Of a stretch of 64,000 bases of DNA, positions 15,889 through 24,592 are shown piece by piece. The notes under the pieces were generated by a model. The model saw only the letters and a program-made list of their open reading frames with translations, was not told where the DNA came from and did not search any database. Where the stretch lies: positions 62,001-126,000 of the forward strand of contig CAZIDN010000002.1 in NCBI GenBank assembly GCA_964537875.1, read 5' to 3'. The translations under genes were made by a program, and so were the position numbers. Origin of the DNA: JAPKZH01 sp964537875. GTDB lineage: Bacteria > Acidobacteriota > Aminicenantia > Aminicenantales > UBA4085. How positions within the stretch are numbered: the first letter of the stretch is position 1; each line of letters opens with the position of its first letter.

Positions 15889-17982
15889 TTATTGTTTGGA
15901 ACTGCCCTGCCTCTTGGCTTCCTCGTGCTCGGCCACGAGCTTCTCGGCGACGGCTGCCGGCACCCGGCCGTATTTGAGGAATTCCATGGTAAACTCGGCC
16001 TTGCCCTGGGTCAGGGAGCGCAGCTGCATGGAATAGCCGAACATTTCGCTCAGCGGCACTTCGGCGTCGACGCGGGCGAAGGCGTCGTCTTCGACGGAGC
16101 TGACGATGATGCCCCGCCGCTGGTTGATGCTGGCGAAGACGTTTCCGGCGAACTCCGTCGGCCCCTCGACCGAGACCTTCATGATCGGTTCGAGGACCTG
16201 CGGCTTGGCTTTTTTATAGACCTGTCTGAAGGCGCCGATGGCGGCCGCCTGAAAAGCGTGGTCCGAAGAATCGACCTCGTGGAACTGGCCGTCCTTGAGC
16301 GTAACCCGGACGCCGATGACCGGGTACCCGATGAGCTCGCCCTTTTTTATGGCGGCCCGGAAACCTTTGTCGCAGGCCGGGATGAATTCCCGGGGGATGC
16401 GTCCGCCCCTGACTTCGTTCACGAACTCATAATTTCCTTCGGCCAGCGGCTCGATCGTGCCGATGACGCGGCCGAACTGGCCCGCGCCGCCCGTCTGTTT
16501 TTTGTGAGTGTAATCGAAATCAACGGGCCGGCTGATGGCTTCGCGATAGGCGACCTGGGGCTTTCCCGTCATGACCTCGGCGCCGTATTCTCTCTTCATC
16601 CGCTCCACATAGATATCGAGGTGGAGCTCGCCCATGCCCTGGATGATGGTTTCATGGGACTCTGGGTCGACGTACGTGTGGAACGTGGGGTCTTCCTTGG
16701 TGAACCGGTTGAGGGCTTTGGCCATTTTGTCCAAGGCTTTTTTGTCGATGGGCTTGATGGCCAGCGATATCACGGGCTCGGGGACATAGATGGAAGTCAT
16801 GGCCAGGTTGAGGCCGGGCGAAGTAAAGGTATCCCCCGAGGCGCAGTCGATGCCGAAAAGGGCTGCGATATCGCCCGCGCCGGCATAGGCAATGTCTTCC
16901 ATGCTGTCGGCGTGTATCCGGACCAGGCGGCCGACCTTCACTTTATTCCCGGATCGGGTGTTGAGAATCTCGTCGCCCTTCTTCAGGCTCCCCTGGTAAA
17001 TACGGATATAGGTCAGCTGTCCGTAGAGCCCGTCCTCGAGCTTGAAGGCAAGGACGACGGTAGGCTTGGACGGATTCGTCACGAGCTTGACCTGCTTTCC
17101 TTCTTTGTCCAGGTCGATGGCGAAGTTTTCGACATCGGCCGGGTTGGGAAGATAGCGAACAACGCCGCCGAGGAGCGGCTGGACGCCCTTGTTCTTGTAG
17201 GCCGAGCCCATAAAAACGGGCGTCAGCTTGCGCAGGATCGTTCCCCTTCGGACGGCGTCGTAGATGAGGGGCTCGGCCACTCGATTTTCCAGGATGGCTT
17301 CGGTCAGCTCATCGGAAAACATCGACACGGCATCGAGCATCTCTTCTCTTTTTGTCTGGGCTTCGAGGCGCAGGTCCTCAGGAATTTCGGCGTCCCGGAC
17401 GATCTCTCCGTCATGGCCGTCGAAATAGATGGCTTTCATCGTGACCAGGTCCACGACGCCCCGGTGCTTGTCTTCGAGGCCGATCGGGATCTGCATGAGC
17501 ACGGCGTTGTGTCCCAGTTTTTCCTCGAGCTGGTCCCTGACCTTATAGGGGTTGGCGCCGATGCGGTCGCATTTATTGATGAAGGCGATCCTCGGGACGT
17601 TGTAGCGCTTGAGCTGGCGATCGACGGTGATCGTCTGGGACTGGACGCCGCCGACCGAGCAGAGGACAAGGATCGCCCCGTCAAGGACGCGAAGGGAGCG
17701 CTCGACCTCGATCGTGAAATCCACGTGGCCTGGTGTGTCGATGATGTTAATCGAATGGTCCGCCCACCGGACGTAGGTGGCCGCCGAGGTGATCGTGATG
17801 CCGCGCTCGCGCTCGAGGTCCATGTGGTCCATCGTGGCGCCCACGCCGTCCTTGCCCTTGACCTCGTGGATTTTATGGATTTTGTGGCAGTAAAAGAGGA
17901 TCCGCTCCGTGAGCGTCGTCTTTCCGGAATCGATATGGGCGCTGATCCCGATGTTCCGCATGGAGGCGATGTCCGTCGTCAT
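15889..17982 (-). CDS. fusA: Elongation factor G (mitochondrial/spd-type)
   Basis: 697 residues from the ATG at 17982, with AGAGG upstream; the frame to 18078 adds an unrelated leader. It catalyses GTP-driven ribosome translocation. G1 reads AHIDSGKTT rather than the usual AHIDAGKTT, with FYCHKIHKIHEVKGKDGVGATMD, then DTPGHVDF (G3) and NKCDRIGA (G4). These are features of the spd/mitochondrial EF-G1 branch known from spirochaetes, planctomycetes and some deltaproteobacteria. All five domains are present. A promoter is visible at 18089-18117. Confidence 0.95.
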   Translation of the reverse strand: MTTDIASMRNIGISAHIDSGKTTLTERILFYCHKIHKIHEVKGKDGVGATMDHMDLERERGITITSAATYVRWADHSINIIDTPGHVDFTIEVERSLRVLDGAILVLCSVGGVQSQTITVDRQLKRYNVPRIAFINKCDRIGANPYKVRDQLEEKLGHNAVLMQIPIGLEDKHRGVVDLVTMKAIYFDGHDGEIVRDAEIPEDLRLEAQTKREEMLDAVSMFSDELTEAILENRVAEPLIYDAVRRGTILRKLTPVFMGSAYKNKGVQPLLGGVVRYLPNPADVENFAIDLDKEGKQVKLVTNPSKPTVVLAFKLEDGLYGQLTYIRIYQGSLKKGDEILNTRSGNKVKVGRLVRIHADSMEDIAYAGAGDIAALFGIDCASGDTFTSPGLNLAMTSIYVPEPVISLAIKPIDKKALDKMAKALNRFTKEDPTFHTYVDPESHETIIQGMGELHLDIYVERMKREYGAEVMTGKPQVAYREAISRPVDFDYTHKKQTGGAGQFGRVIGTIEPLAEGNYEFVNEVRGGRIPREFIPACDKGFRAAIKKGELIGYPVIGVRVTLKDGQFHEVDSSDHAFQAAAIGAFRQVYKKAKPQVLEPIMKVSVEGPTEFAGNVFASINQRRGIIVSSVEDDAFARVDAEVPLSEMFGYSMQLRSLTQGKAEFTMEFLKYGRVPAAVAEKLVAEHEEAKRQGSSKQ

Positions 17983-18088
17983 AGAAACAAATACCTCTTT
18001 TCCATCCGATATTTTGCTTAGGATTGAATACGGGTTATAAAGGGCGGTTAAGACTCTAACCGATTCAATACTCAACAATTAAGCCAAG

Positions 18089-18117
18089 ATTATACAAAAG
18101 TCCGGATAAAAATTCAA
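18089..18117 (-). promoter_or_regulatory. Promoter for fusA
   Basis: Minus strand TTGAAT (18112-18117), 17 bases, then TATAAT (18089-18094). It leaves an untranslated leader of about 100 bases before the ATG at 17982. Confidence 0.75.
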
Positions 18118-18119
18118 GG

Positions 18120-18427
18120 TTCAGGCGGAAGTGAACCAAGAAATGCCCTAAAAATGAATTGGAGTATCCTTCTTTTGAGTTTTCTGCCAAGAAGCATGCC
18201 TGGGCCTTTGTTCTTCAAGAAACGAAAGCCGCCACAGCGCCAGAAGCGGCCGGACTAAGTATTTGCACCCGATCAGCCTCGCGTGGTGGTGATTGACCGA
18301 TACAAACTCGGGCTGATGGGCAGTGGAGTTTTTCGCTACACACCATCCCATGCTTCTCATGTTTGCAGGTGATGACTGTAAAACGATCTAAAAAGATTTT
18401 AGTTGCGACTTCTTTGTCTTGCGCCTG
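18120..18427. other. Gene-poor stretch between fusA and higA
   Basis: There is no convincing gene here. A 70-codon minus-strand frame (18148-18360) has no ribosome-binding site and odd composition. The opposite strand holds a 47-codon open stretch (residues reading SFEFSAKKHAWAFVLQ) without a start codon. Both are probably decayed sequence. The A/T-rich CTAAAATCTTTTTAG after higA could be a weak terminator. Confidence 0.4.
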
Positions 18428-19516
18428 TTAAGCCTGATTTTTCCACTCAAGCCGTGTTCGCAACCTGTTCAAGCGAGTATCTTGCCTCAAATATCCATCA
18501 TGTTGCAGCCTGCCGATGACTATACCGGGAGTCACCTCTAGGCGTTGTGAAAATTCCCTGATTGTATTTTCGTTGATCTCACATGTCTTCAAAAATGTTT
18601 GAAGCTCGTTTTGGGGGATCAATAGCCTAGCGGCAAATTCATCGGCTTCTTTCTCTTCTTTTATTTGATCGGCATCGTCGTCATCGATAAATATGGCTCG
18701 CTTGTTATGCAGAAAAATATGGGCTACTTCGTGAAAGAGGCTGAACCAGAAAATATCCGCCCAACTTCCGCGAATGCTCATCACAATAACGGCTTTTTCT
18801 GGACTGAGCCAAAACGTCGCCCCGTGGGCGTAAGTCCTGGGCAAATGAGGCATCAGAACAAATGCGATTCCGCAATCGGCCAGAGTGCTCTGCAATTTTT
18901 CCTCAATTTCTTCTACCGCCTCCAGCATGAATCCTCGAATTTTCGATAGACAAGTCTTCAAATGTTCTTTTAAAAAAGATTTGGTCACTATTTCTCCGGC
19001 TTGCATTTCCGCGCTCTTAAGCCAGGCTGCAAGGGCATAGGGAGAAGCATCTTTGTTCCTCGAACAGCGGAAAGCCGGCGCATAAGCCTCGACGTTCGTC
19101 ATATTGGCTAGCGCCGAGACGCCATAAAAAGCGTGGAGTTCACGAACTCTGTCGATTTTATTCCGGAAATGCTTGACGAAACCCATTTTTGCCAATTGCC
19201 TATATGGTATTTGGTCGAGATATGTTAGGTCTTTTTTCAATTGTTTTGTTTCCCATTGGCGAGCTTTGATTAGTTGAAATCTCGATTCTAATCCAGTCCA
19301 AATAGAAGCCGGTACACCCAGGGCTCTCTCGAGTTGAAGTGCCGTATCCGGAGTAATCGCCTTTTTGCCTGCGATAATTTCATTAATGGCCTGCGCCGGG
19401 CGGCCCATTCTACGACCGAGTTCCGCCTGGCTGATGCCTTTGACGGCTAAGACTTCGGCGAGGTAATCGCCCGGCGGGATCGGCAGATTCGAAAATATTT
19501 GTTTTTCAGTCGCCAT
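18428..19516 (-). CDS. higA: HigA-type antitoxin fused to an ImmA/IrrE metallopeptidase domain
   Basis: 362 residues. The N-terminal helix-turn-helix (about 15-70: ISQAELGRRMGRPAQAINEI) is the HigA/VapI type. The C-terminal half has the zinc-protease motif HEVAHIFLH with a following acidic helix EKEADEFAARLLIP, the ImmA/IrrE (COG2856) signature. It pairs with the toxin gene upstream, overlapping it by 11 bases. Fusing the regulator to a protease domain could allow self-processing when stress frees the toxin; that is inference. Both halves look intact. Confidence 0.9.
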   Translation of the reverse strand: MATEKQIFSNLPIPPGDYLAEVLAVKGISQAELGRRMGRPAQAINEIIAGKKAITPDTALQLERALGVPASIWTGLESRFQLIKARQWETKQLKKDLTYLDQIPYRQLAKMGFVKHFRNKIDRVRELHAFYGVSALANMTNVEAYAPAFRCSRNKDASPYALAAWLKSAEMQAGEIVTKSFLKEHLKTCLSKIRGFMLEAVEEIEEKLQSTLADCGIAFVLMPHLPRTYAHGATFWLSPEKAVIVMSIRGSWADIFWFSLFHEVAHIFLHNKRAIFIDDDDADQIKEEKEADEFAARLLIPQNELQTFLKTCEINENTIREFSQRLEVTPGIVIGRLQHDGYLRQDTRLNRLRTRLEWKNQA

Positions 19517-19808
19517 AGTGTTTGCTCACTTCCTCCACCCGCACGATTTCCATTTGTTCGTCGCGCAGAGTGAATATAAGCCTCCAAAATCCCAATAGTG
19601 TAATTGCATATTGTCCGGCTCGATCGCCCTTCAATTCATGACAATTTAGGCCAGGCAGCGCAGATAAATCTCTCATGTTTGCGGTTTCTTGAATGATGTC
19701 GATACGTTGAATATATTTGCGGGCAACATCATTTCCCCATTCTCGGCTAGCCCTTTGAAAATCTCTATAGCATTTGTCGAGCTTTTTCGTGCGAAATGTT
19801 ACCTGCAC
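19506..19808 (-). CDS. higB: HigB/RelE-family toxin
   Basis: 100 residues starting at GTG. The compact RelE-like fold is seen as MQVTFRTKKLDKCYRDFQRA, then LSALPGLNCHELKGDRAGQYAITLLGFWRLIF with the basic and aromatic residues typical of HigB, a ribosome-dependent mRNA endonuclease. It is first in the operon, as in higBA (toxin before antitoxin), and has its own promoter with flanking palindromes. The locus appears to interrupt an old ABC-transporter gene. Confidence 0.9.
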   Translation of the reverse strand: MQVTFRTKKLDKCYRDFQRASREWGNDVARKYIQRIDIIQETANMRDLSALPGLNCHELKGDRAGQYAITLLGFWRLIFTLRDEQMEIVRVEEVSKHYGD

Positions 19809-19837
19809 TAAGGCCTTCCGATCTTAGCAAAATAGCC

Positions 19838-19915
19838 TTCATCCTTTGGGTGAATACTTATAATATACTTTGCTATGCTTCCGATGTCAAGCATTATCTT
19901 CACCCAAGGGGTGAA
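19838..19915 (-). promoter_or_regulatory. higBA promoter flanked by two palindromic operators
   Basis: Minus strand TTGACA (19885-19890), 17 bases, TATATT (19862-19867). Palindromes TTCATCCTTTGGGTGAA (19838-19854) and TTCACCCAAGGGGTGAA (19899-19915) bracket it, 61 bases apart centre to centre, fitting cooperative HigA binding. Confidence 0.8.
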
Positions 19916-19920
19916 TAAAT

Positions 19921-20230
19921 AAAGTTTCCGGGCGCTCTGGGGCAGGACTTCCATAGGGATGGTGGCGCCGCCGAGAAACATCATGGGGAAGGCAAGAATC
20001 ATCCCGACCGCTTGGGCGATGGGGGCCGTGGGCGCCAGACCGGCGACAAGGTATCCCAGGGCAAAAAAAGCCAGCGCGCCCAGGGTGAACCCCAACCAGC
20101 AGGAAAGAACATTCCCGCTGAAGCGCATGCCGTATCCGGCTTTGCCGACGATGACAAGCACGATGACGCCGGCTACGGCCTGGACATCACCATAGGCCTT
20201 TTTCAGGTTTTCAATTTCTATAGCTTACAT
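19921..20230 (-). pseudogene. Remnant of an ABC transporter gene (ATPase start joined to permease end)
   Basis: From the ATG at 20230 the frame reads Met, TAA stop, then AIEIENLKKAYGDVQAV, the classic start of an ABC ATPase; the original second codon was probably CAA. It then passes directly into a membrane sequence (GFTLGALAFFALGYLVAGLAPTAP..MMFLGGATIPMEVLP) that belongs to an ABC-2 permease. The middle of the ATPase and the beginning of the permease are deleted, and the 3' end stops at the higBA promoter. It is a clear decay product with three lesions. Confidence 0.8.
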
Positions 20231-20316
20231 AACCTACTTTCATGACCTCCGGGACGAGAAGGGAATGTTAGCGGAAACCTCCGGAAAATTCGATAGCCCG
20301 CTCGAATGTCATGTCG

Positions 20317-20721
20317 TTATTGGACATCCCAGATTTTCAGAGGGAAATGTTCGCCGATCCGGTCATAATCGGCGTCGTTATGCAGAAGAAAAAGGTCGTT
20401 TTCCATGGCTGTCAGGGAGATCAGGCAGTCCATCGCGCTGCTGACCGTGATGCCTTTCTGCCTCAGCGTCAAATACATTCCTGCCGCCTTGGCGTAAGAT
20501 TCCCGGCCACTTTTCAAGTCATAGAAGACTTGGGTATCCAGGTATTCCTTGAGGGTATTAAAGTCTTCTTCAGACCGGCAGCCCTGAAGGGCTTCGAGAT
20601 AGATGAAATGATTGATTCCAAAGGGGATACCTCTTTCAAGGATGCGATCAAAGGCCCTGCTACCCTTGTTTTCATTTCCCCCGAGATAATCAATCAAGAC
20701 AGACGTGTCGACGAGGATCAT
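20317..20721 (-). CDS. vapC: VapC-type PIN-domain toxin
   Basis: 134 residues. PIN-domain nucleases cut RNA with a cluster of acidic residues; here Asp5 (VDTSVLID), Glu in IYLEALQG, Asp in SSAMDCLI and Asp in HNDADYDRI are present, so the site is intact. Its ATG overlaps the vapB stop as ATGA. It is the toxin of a type II pair. Confidence 0.92.
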   Translation of the reverse strand: MILVDTSVLIDYLGGNENKGSRAFDRILERGIPFGINHFIYLEALQGCRSEEDFNTLKEYLDTQVFYDLKSGRESYAKAAGMYLTLRQKGITVSSAMDCLISLTAMENDLFLLHNDADYDRIGEHFPLKIWDVQ

Positions 20722-20915
20722 CGCGGCCTCATTTTTTTATAATCATAGCCCTCGGCGAATTGAATTTTTCCCTTGATCTCTTTCAGGTTGAGCCGTTTTC
20801 GGTTGCTAATGAATTCTTCAAGGGCTTTCTGGACCGCTTCTCTTTTTGTTTTCGCTCCGGATAGATGCATAGCTTCTTCCATCAATCGGTCATCGATTAC
20901 GATATTGGTTCGCAT
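20718..20915 (-). CDS. vapB: VapB-type antitoxin
   Basis: 65 residues from the ATG at 20915; a GTG three codons earlier falls inside the operator. N-terminal MRTNIVIDDRLMEEAM is the ribbon-helix-helix DNA-binding strand, followed by SGAKTKREAVQKALEEFI, and a C-terminal tail KIQFAEGYDYKKMRPR that should block the VapC active site. It is translationally coupled to vapC. The right operator arm overlaps its ribosome-binding region. Confidence 0.9.
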   Translation of the reverse strand: MRTNIVIDDRLMEEAMHLSGAKTKREAVQKALEEFISNRKRLNLKEIKGKIQFAEGYDYKKMRPR

Positions 20916-20964
20916 ATTATACACCTATATATACACATTATAAGGTGTATAATTATATTGTCAA
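20916..20964 (-). promoter_or_regulatory. vapBC promoter with 11-bp inverted repeat operator
   Basis: Minus strand TTGACA (20959-20964), 16 bases, TATAAT (20937-20942). Perfect arms ATTATACACCT (20916-20926) and AGGTGTATAAT (20943-20953) flank the -10 box; the downstream arm carries the AGGTG that acts as ribosome-binding site, so repressor binding could also mask it. Confidence 0.85.
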
Positions 20965-21380
20965 GCCCGCACCGCGATGGGGCATCATTCGCCGCGCTTG
21001 CAGACAAGGCGGCGGCCAGTACCTCGGCGCGGCATTCCTCCGTTATCTTCTTGGAGCTCCGAATGGACAGACGTTTCTCTAGGCCGTTTTTTCTCTAGTT
21101 TTTTCGGGGAAGATTCAGAATCGCTGTCTAGACGTTTCCAAGGCTGGCGCTTATTTCTCCAGGCCGATTTTTTGGAGGAGCTTGGCGAAACGAGGATCTG
21201 ATCGCAAAGGTGAAGAGAGTCAAATTGGATAAGCATTGCCCTGAAATGTGATGATGGAGGTAAGCGCCCGCCACCCTGGGGAAATTTGACTTTTAGGTTT
21301 AATCCTTCTAAGATTGAGTGGATTTTATCCCCTCTCCGTCTCCCTGATAAGGTCACGGAAAAATAAGGACCGTCGGAGCC
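20965..21380. other. Non-coding stretch with a decayed C-terminal gene fragment
   Basis: On the minus strand about 21163-21216 reads RSDPRFAKLLQKIGLEK and a stop. This is the usual C-terminus of TPR proteins linked to Ser/Thr kinases in Acidobacteriota-like genomes. An in-frame stop lies only six codons before it, so the rest of the gene is gone. No other feature is seen before leuS. Confidence 0.5.
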
Positions 21381-23879
21381 ATGAGCAACGATACCGGCAA
21401 ATACGATTTCGATCGGATCGAGGAAAAGTGGCAGAAGACCTGGACGGACCAGAAGACATTCGAGGTCCGTGAGGATCCCGGTAAGACGAAGTTCTACCTC
21501 CTCGAGATGTATCCCTATCCCTCGGGCCGCATCCATATGGGCCACGTCCGCAACTATTCCATCGGCGACGTCATCGGGCGCTTCATGACCATGAAAGGAT
21601 TCAATGTCCTCCACCCCATCGGTTGGGACGCGCTTGGCATGCCGGCCGAAAACGCCGCCATCAAGCACGGCATTCATCCTCAGACCTGGACGCTCGATAA
21701 CATCGATCACATGAAGACGCAGCTGCTGAGGATGGGGATTGCCTACGACTGGTCGCGCGAGGTCAACACCTGCCTCCCGGAGTATTACAAATGGAACCAG
21801 TGGATCTTCCTCAAGATGTTCGAGCGAGGCCTGGCCTTCCGCAAAAAGAGCTGGGTCAACTGGTGTCCCCAGTGCCGGACGGTCCTGGCCAACGAGCAGG
21901 CGGCCGGCGGCGAATGCTGGCGCTGTTCGGCCGATGTCGACCAGAAAAAGATGGAGCACTGGTTCCTCAAAATCACCGACTATGCGGAAGAACTCCTCTC
22001 CGGCCACGACCTGCTCAGGAAATGGCCCGAACACGTCCTCCTCATGCAAAAAAACTGGATCGGCAAAAGCCAGGGCGCCGATGTTGATTTTTTTGTGCCC
22101 GACCTGAAGAAGTCGATCAAAGTCTTCACGACGAGAATCGACACGATCTACGGGGCGACGTTCCTGGTTTTGTCGCCCGAGCATCCTCTCAGCCACCATC
22201 TGATCGCCGACGAGAAAGACGAAGAACGGCTGCACGATTGGATGGCCAGGGCTGCTGCCGAGTCCCGCGACAGGCGGGATATCGGCGAGGCGGAGAAGGA
22301 GGGCATTGATACGGGCAAAAAAGCGATCAACCCCTTCACCCAACAGCCGGTCCCCATATGGATCGCTAATTATGTCCTGATGGAATACGGCACGGGAGCG
22401 ATCATGGCCGTCCCGGCCCACGACCAAAGAGACTTTGAATTCGCCACTGAGTACGGGCTGCCTATCCCTGTCGTCATCACGCCTGAAAACAAACCTGCCG
22501 ATGAACCCGCGGCCGGCGAGCTGTTCGTGGATTACGGCGTCCTGGTCAATTCGGGGCCGTTCTCCGGCTTGAAATCGCTGGAAGCCATGGAAAAGATGGC
22601 GGCCTATGCCTCCGAAAAAGGGTTCGGCGAAAAAAGCACGACCTACCGCCTCCGCGACTGGGGCATTTCGCGCCAGCGCTATTGGGGCACGCCGATCCCG
22701 GTTATCTATTGCAATCAATGCGGAACTCAGGCCGTTCCCTACGAAGAACTGCCAGTCCGCATCCCTTATAACGTGGAAATCACCGGAGAGGCCGGCTCGC
22801 CTCTTGACAAGCTCCCCGAGTTTGTCAATACGACCTGTCCGAAATGCGGCGGAAAGGCTACCCGTGAAACAGACACCATGGACACCTTTGTCGATTCCTC
22901 GTGGTATTTCTTCCGCTACACGTCGCCCAATGAGGATAAACTGCCGTTCGTTCGGGAAGCGGCGGATTACTGGATGCCCGTCGACCTCTACATCGGCGGT
23001 GTCGAGCACGCCATTCTCCATCTGATCTACGCCCGCTTTTTCACCAAGATCCTGAGAGACCTTGGGCTGACGGCCGTTGACGAGCCTTTTCCCCATTACC
23101 TCGCCCAGGGCATGGTCACCAAGGACGGCGCGGCCATGTCCAAGTCCAAGGGCAACGTCGTTGATCCCGACGAGATGATCAAGAATTACGGAACGGATGC
23201 CCTGCGGCTTTTCATCCTGTTCGCCGCTCCTCCCGAGAAAGAATTCGCTTGGAGCGAGGACGGCATCGAAGGGTCCTTTCGGTTTCTGGCCCGGATCTGG
23301 CGGCTCTTCCAGGAGAGCCAGGATTTATTCCACGTCGCCAAGGGCGAAACGGTCAAGGCCGCTCCGCTGGACCAGGCGAGCTATGCCCGGCTCCAGAAAA
23401 AAATGCATCAGACGATCAGGAAGGTCGGCGAAGACATCGGGAAGCGGTTCCATTTGAACACGGCCATCAGCGCCATCATGGAATTCACGAACACGCTGAA
23501 GAAGGAGAAGGAAATCCTGAAAAATTCCGAGTCCGGAAGGGCGCTGCTTAAGGACGGGCTGAAGAATCTTGCCCTCCTGCTCTCGCCGTTTACGCCGCAT
23601 CTGGGCGAAGAGCTCTGGCAGAGCATGGGGCAGGCGACGCTGATTTATCACGCCTCCTGGCCGGCCTATGATCCTGCCCTGGCCAAGGAAGAAAAGGCCA
23701 CCATCGTCGTGGAAATCAACGGCAAGGTCCGGGATAAGTTCGAAGCGGACCTGGATATTTCCGAAGACGAGACAAAGAACATCGCCCTCGGCCTGGCCCG
23801 GATCCAGGAGCTCATCGGAGGCAGGCCGGTTAAAAAGGTCGTCTGCATCAAGAATAGGATCGTCAACATCGTTATATGA
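21381..23879 (+). CDS. leuS: Leucyl-tRNA synthetase
   Basis: 832 residues, normal length for the bacterial enzyme. It charges tRNA-Leu. The class-I signatures are YPSGRIHMGHVRNYS (HIGH-type, near residue 50) and AAMSKSKGNVVDP (KMSKS-type, near 585). The CP1 editing domain is present (about 220-400), with CPKCGG and CxxC zinc-like pairs in NWCPQCRTVLA and NQCGTQAVP. The C-terminal anticodon domain and tail are intact. A very long antisense open frame on the other strand is a composition artefact. Confidence 0.97.
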   Translation: MSNDTGKYDFDRIEEKWQKTWTDQKTFEVREDPGKTKFYLLEMYPYPSGRIHMGHVRNYSIGDVIGRFMTMKGFNVLHPIGWDALGMPAENAAIKHGIHPQTWTLDNIDHMKTQLLRMGIAYDWSREVNTCLPEYYKWNQWIFLKMFERGLAFRKKSWVNWCPQCRTVLANEQAAGGECWRCSADVDQKKMEHWFLKITDYAEELLSGHDLLRKWPEHVLLMQKNWIGKSQGADVDFFVPDLKKSIKVFTTRIDTIYGATFLVLSPEHPLSHHLIADEKDEERLHDWMARAAAESRDRRDIGEAEKEGIDTGKKAINPFTQQPVPIWIANYVLMEYGTGAIMAVPAHDQRDFEFATEYGLPIPVVITPENKPADEPAAGELFVDYGVLVNSGPFSGLKSLEAMEKMAAYASEKGFGEKSTTYRLRDWGISRQRYWGTPIPVIYCNQCGTQAVPYEELPVRIPYNVEITGEAGSPLDKLPEFVNTTCPKCGGKATRETDTMDTFVDSSWYFFRYTSPNEDKLPFVREAADYWMPVDLYIGGVEHAILHLIYARFFTKILRDLGLTAVDEPFPHYLAQGMVTKDGAAMSKSKGNVVDPDEMIKNYGTDALRLFILFAAPPEKEFAWSEDGIEGSFRFLARIWRLFQESQDLFHVAKGETVKAAPLDQASYARLQKKMHQTIRKVGEDIGKRFHLNTAISAIMEFTNTLKKEKEILKNSESGRALLKDGLKNLALLLSPFTPHLGEELWQSMGQATLIYHASWPAYDPALAKEEKATIVVEINGKVRDKFEADLDISEDETKNIALGLARIQELIGGRPVKKVVCIKNRIVNIVI

Positions 23880-24078
23880 GGGTTGCCTTTGCGAGGAGCC
23901 ATGCGACGAAGTAATCCCACCGGAAAGGTCATTCCGAGCGAAGCGAGGAATCTCCGCTTTCATCGCGAGAGACTTAAGAGGAGATTGCCGCGCCCAGAGG
24001 CTGGCAATGACGCCATACAAGATAAAATGGGGACATGTTCCAAATTTCTGAATTTGGTACGTGTCCCCGTATTTTATC
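23880..24078. repeat. Two repeat elements between leuS and lptE
   Basis: Segment 23880-24010 carries GCGAGGAGCCATGCGACG, CATTCCGAGCGAAGCGAGGA and TTGCCGCG-type pieces resembling the common bacterial TCATTGCGAG...CAATGAC repeat. Directly after it, 24021-24046 and 24051-24078 form a near-perfect palindrome (GATAAAAT, GGGGACA, CCAAATT in both arms, with a two-base bulge and two mismatches). The lptE start codon is inside this palindrome. Confidence 0.7.
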
Positions 24079-24590
24079 AATCAGCCAAGACGCTCACAAT
24101 TCTCTTTTTATGCCTTCTCCTCCTCCAGTGCGGCTACCGTTTGCGCGGGACCGGAAGCTTCCTCCCCGAGCACATCAAGAAAATCAACGTTCCCCTCTTT
24201 AAGAATTTCACGACCCGCTTCGAGCTGGACCTGAAGCTGACCCAGGCCGTCATCAACGAACTCGTCGCCCGGGGGAAAGTGGATGTGACTTCGGATGCCC
24301 AGAATGCGGACGCGGTTTTGACCGGTGAGATCGTAGTTTTCAGCGCCAATCCCATCGCCTTCACCGGGGACGCCCGGGCGGATCGCTACGCCATCACCAT
24401 TGCCGCCAGGATCGTTTTGAAGGACAACAAAACTCAAGAGATCATTTTTTCCAATCCTTATCTTTCCCATCAGGAAGAATACGCCGTCCCCCAGGGAACG
24501 GATTTTGAAACGTCAGAAACCGATGCCATTACCAAGGTGGCCGAAAGCTTCGCCCGCGAACTGGTCATCACCATCCTTGAAGGATTCTAA
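24028..24590 (+). CDS. lptE: LptE-like outer-membrane LPS-assembly lipoprotein
   Basis: About 187 residues from the ATG at 24028; the frame is open to 23883 but that part is repeat DNA. LptE plugs the LptD barrel that inserts lipopolysaccharide. The hydrophobic stretch ILFLCLLLLQCGYRLRG ends in a lipobox Cys. Then NVPLFKNFTTRFELDLKLTQAVINELVARGKV and DAVLTGEIVVF give the LptE (COG2980) pattern. The first ~18 residues before the signal segment come from the palindromic repeat and look acquired. It precedes holA by 2 bases. Confidence 0.85.
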
Positions 24591-24592
24591 GG

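Noticed and set aside
15595..18021. 808-codon plus-strand frame opposite fusA
   Set aside because: It is antisense to a clear EF-G gene and has no recognisable domain. Such frames arise from GC-rich codon use on the other strand.
18148..18360. 70-codon minus-strand frame
   Set aside because: No ribosome-binding site, no motif, and in a decayed region.
20985..23096. 703-codon minus-strand frame opposite leuS
   Set aside because: Its product has no domain and the opposite strand encodes a well-conserved leucyl-tRNA synthetase.
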